Under the pieces are notes generated by a model, which was not told where the DNA came from, did not search any database, and saw only the letters and a list, made by a program, of their open reading frames with translations. The position numbers were made by a program, and so were the translations under genes. 64,000 bases of DNA from contig JAPLOZ010000059.1 of NCBI GenBank assembly GCA_026400435.1, forward strand, positions 1 through 64,000, written 5' to 3'. Below are positions 61,854 to 64,000 of the stretch, piece by piece. The stretch is from Hyphomicrobiales bacterium. Its GTDB lineage: Bacteria > Pseudomonadota > Alphaproteobacteria > Rhizobiales > Rhizobiaceae. Position 1 is the first letter of the stretch, and the number at the start of each line of letters is the position of its first letter.

Positions 61854-63161
61854 ATGGCTGAAGCATTGCGTGTTGGAATTGCGGGCCTTGGCACGGTCGG
61901 CGCGTCGGTCGCCCGCGTGCTCATCGAGAAGACCGCCGAACTCACGCGCCAGTGCGGGCGGCCGATTACCGTTACGGCAGTCTCGGCGCGCAGCAAGCGC
62001 AAGAACCGCGGCGTCGACCTTGGCGGAGCGAAATGGTTTGACGATCCCGTCAAGCTCGCGGGGGAGGCCGACATCGACGTGTTCGTCGAACTGATGGGCG
62101 GCGAGGAAGGACCGGCGCGCGCCGCGGTGAAAGCAGCGCTCGAAGCGGGCCGGCATGTGGTCACCGCCAACAAGGCGCTCCTCGCCAAGCACGGCGTGGC
62201 GCTAGCCGAGATTGCCGAGAAGAAGGGCGTCCTCCTCAACTACGAGGCAGCGGTCGCAGGCGGCATCCCCGTTATCAAGACCATGCGCGAGGCGCTGGCA
62301 GGTAACTCGGTCAGCCGTGTCTTCGGAATATTGAACGGCACCTGCAACTACATCCTTACCCGCATGGAAGCCGAGGGGATCTCCTTCGACGAATGCCTGA
62401 AGGACGCGCAGCGGCTGGGCTATGCCGAGGCCGATCCGACCTTCGACATCGAGGGGCAGGATACCGCGCACAAGCTGTCCATTCTGACAGCCCTTGCTTT
62501 CGGCACCAGGATTTCGGCGGGCGATATCTACAGGGAAGGCATTTCCAATATCAGCCAGGCCGATATCCGCGCAGCAGCGGAGCTCGGCTACCGCATCAAG
62601 CTGCTCGGCGTGGCGCAGCGGACCGAAAGCGGTATCGAGCAGCGCGTGCATCCGACCATGGTGCCGACCGCCTCTGTCATCGCGCAGGTGCACGGCGTGA
62701 CAAACGCAGTCGCGATCGAGACGGACATTCTTGGCGAACTGTTGCTTTCCGGTCCCGGAGCCGGCGGCAACGCCACGGCGTCGGCGGTGGTCGGCGACAT
62801 TGCCGACATTGCCAAGAGCCGGCCGGGTTTCCAGCATGGTCCGGTGTTCGGCTGGCCCGCCAAACAGCTCAAGCCATACAAGAAGGCGCAGATGCGCAGC
62901 CACGCCGGCGGCTATTTCATCCGCCTGACGGTGTCTGACCGCACCGGGGTGTTCGCCGCGATTGCCAAGCGCATGGCCGACAACGACATTTCGCTGGAAT
63001 CGATCGTCCAGCGCTCGGCGGATTCCGTGACCCACAAGACGGTCATCCTCGTCACCCACGAGACCACCGAGGCGGCCGTGCGCAAGGCGACCGACGGGAT
63101 GAAGAAGGACGGTCACCTGATTGACAAGCCGCAGGTCATCCGCATCGAGCGGGCCGGCTGA
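61854..63161 (+). CDS. hom: homoserine dehydrogenase
   Basis: VGIAGLGTVGASVARVL; NGTCNYILTRM; YFIRLTVSDRTGVFAAIAKRMADN (ACT). Confidence 0.96.
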   Translation: MAEALRVGIAGLGTVGASVARVLIEKTAELTRQCGRPITVTAVSARSKRKNRGVDLGGAKWFDDPVKLAGEADIDVFVELMGGEEGPARAAVKAALEAGRHVVTANKALLAKHGVALAEIAEKKGVLLNYEAAVAGGIPVIKTMREALAGNSVSRVFGILNGTCNYILTRMEAEGISFDECLKDAQRLGYAEADPTFDIEGQDTAHKLSILTALAFGTRISAGDIYREGISNISQADIRAAAELGYRIKLLGVAQRTESGIEQRVHPTMVPTASVIAQVHGVTNAVAIETDILGELLLSGPGAGGNATASAVVGDIADIAKSRPGFQHGPVFGWPAKQLKPYKKAQMRSHAGGYFIRLTVSDRTGVFAAIAKRMADNDISLESIVQRSADSVTHKTVILVTHETTEAAVRKATDGMKKDGHLIDKPQVIRIERAG

Positions 63162-63221
63162 GATTCCGGTTTCGGCCAATGTGATCGTCGCCTATCGTCG
63201 CGCCATGACTGGCGGGCACTG

Positions 63222-64000
63222 ATGGCGGGCAAACGCATCTTCCTTGGCGTGAAGCGATCGGCGACGGGGCTCCGCTGGGAGCACCGGCTGAACGAGCGCC
63301 AGGAGATGGCGGCGCTGACCATCGCGCAGTCGCACGGCATTCCCGACATCGTGGCGCGAGTGCTTGCCGGGCGAGGCGTGACGGCCGAGGGCACAGAGCG
63401 CTTCCTCGACCCGACCGTAAGAGACCTGCTGCCCGACCCCGCCTCGCTGACCGACATGGAGCGCGCGGCGGCGCGTCTTGCGGCTGCCATCCGCAACCGC
63501 GAGAAGGTCGCCATATTCGGCGACTACGACGTGGACGGCGCGGCATCCTCGGCGCTGCTGAAACGGTTCCTTGCCTTCTATGGGATCGAAGCCGAAATCT
63601 ACATTCCCGACCGCATTTTCGAGGGCTATGGGCCGAACCCCGAAGCGATGCGCGAACTGGCCAACCGTGGGGCCACGCTGATCGTCACCGTCGACTGCGG
63701 GACCAACAGCGGGCCCTCGATAGACGCCGCGCTGCTGGCCGGTGCGGATGTGGTCGTGCTGGACCATCACCAGGTCGGCGGGCCGCTGCCGGTCGCCGTC
63801 GTGGTGGTCAATCCCAACCGCGAGGACGACCTGTCGGGACAGGGGCATCTGTGCGCGGCCGGCGTGGTCTTCCTCGCCCTCGTGCAGACGGCGCGGCTGC
63901 TGCGCATCGAGCGCCCTCACGCTGAGCAGCCCGATCTGCTGTCGATGCTCGATCTGGTCGCACTGGCCACCGTCTGCGACGTGGTGCCGCTCACCGGAGT
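63222..64000 (+). CDS. recJ: single-stranded-DNA-specific exonuclease RecJ, N-terminal part (truncated by window end)
   Basis: VAIFGDYDVDGAASSALL; VDCGTNS; VVVLDHHQ. Confidence 0.95.
   Translation, partial: MAGKRIFLGVKRSATGLRWEHRLNERQEMAALTIAQSHGIPDIVARVLAGRGVTAEGTERFLDPTVRDLLPDPASLTDMERAAARLAAAIRNREKVAIFGDYDVDGAASSALLKRFLAFYGIEAEIYIPDRIFEGYGPNPEAMRELANRGATLIVTVDCGTNSGPSIDAALLAGADVVVLDHHQVGGPLPVAVVVVNPNREDDLSGQGHLCAAGVVFLALVQTARLLRIERPHAEQPDLLSMLDLVALATVCDVVPLTG

Noticed and set aside
60541-61866. 441-aa minus-strand ORF opposite the aminotransferase
   Set aside because: Antisense artefact; the plus strand has complete PLP-aminotransferase motifs.

Overview
This 64-kb window is a high-GC alphaproteobacterial chromosome segment. 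Gene content and order (pepA/holC, uvrC-pgsA-moaD-moaE, yajC-secDF, hom-recJ) suggest Rhizobiales, Phyllobacteriaceae/Mesorhizobium-like. Most of it is housekeeping: holC, rlmJ, uvrC, ndk, gcvTHP with an upstream glycine riboswitch, gfa/adhC, secDF, trmFO, map, tig, phaC, hom, recJ, tRNA-Leu and tRNA-Glu.

The strongest non-routine signals are:
(1) A six-hairpin array at 44381-44653, directly downstream of a 46-aa DUF1127 gene. Each hairpin carries (A/C)CTCCTCCC in its loop on the minus strand. It is organised as two diverged 3-hairpin units with compensatory stem changes, and looks like a double CcsR/'cuckoo'-type anti-Shine-Dalgarno-like sRNA locus.
(2) A 3.3-kb IS1595-family element (49192-52495) with perfect 24-bp terminal inverted repeats, a target duplication and several passenger genes, including a phosphoribosyltransferase-like gene and a DUF6471 gene. 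It is inserted precisely into radC.
(3) A single-base frameshift in a biotin-dependent carboxylase alpha subunit.
(4) A chimeric ORF joining a DNA-methyltransferase N-terminus to a DUF2283-like C-terminus.
(5) A methyltransferase gene flanked by a 15-bp direct repeat, suggesting an inserted module.
(6) A two-gene cassette of a membrane protein and an M15 endolysin-like peptidase.

All family names come from reading the protein sequences; no database search was run. Start codons were chosen by inspection and may be off.
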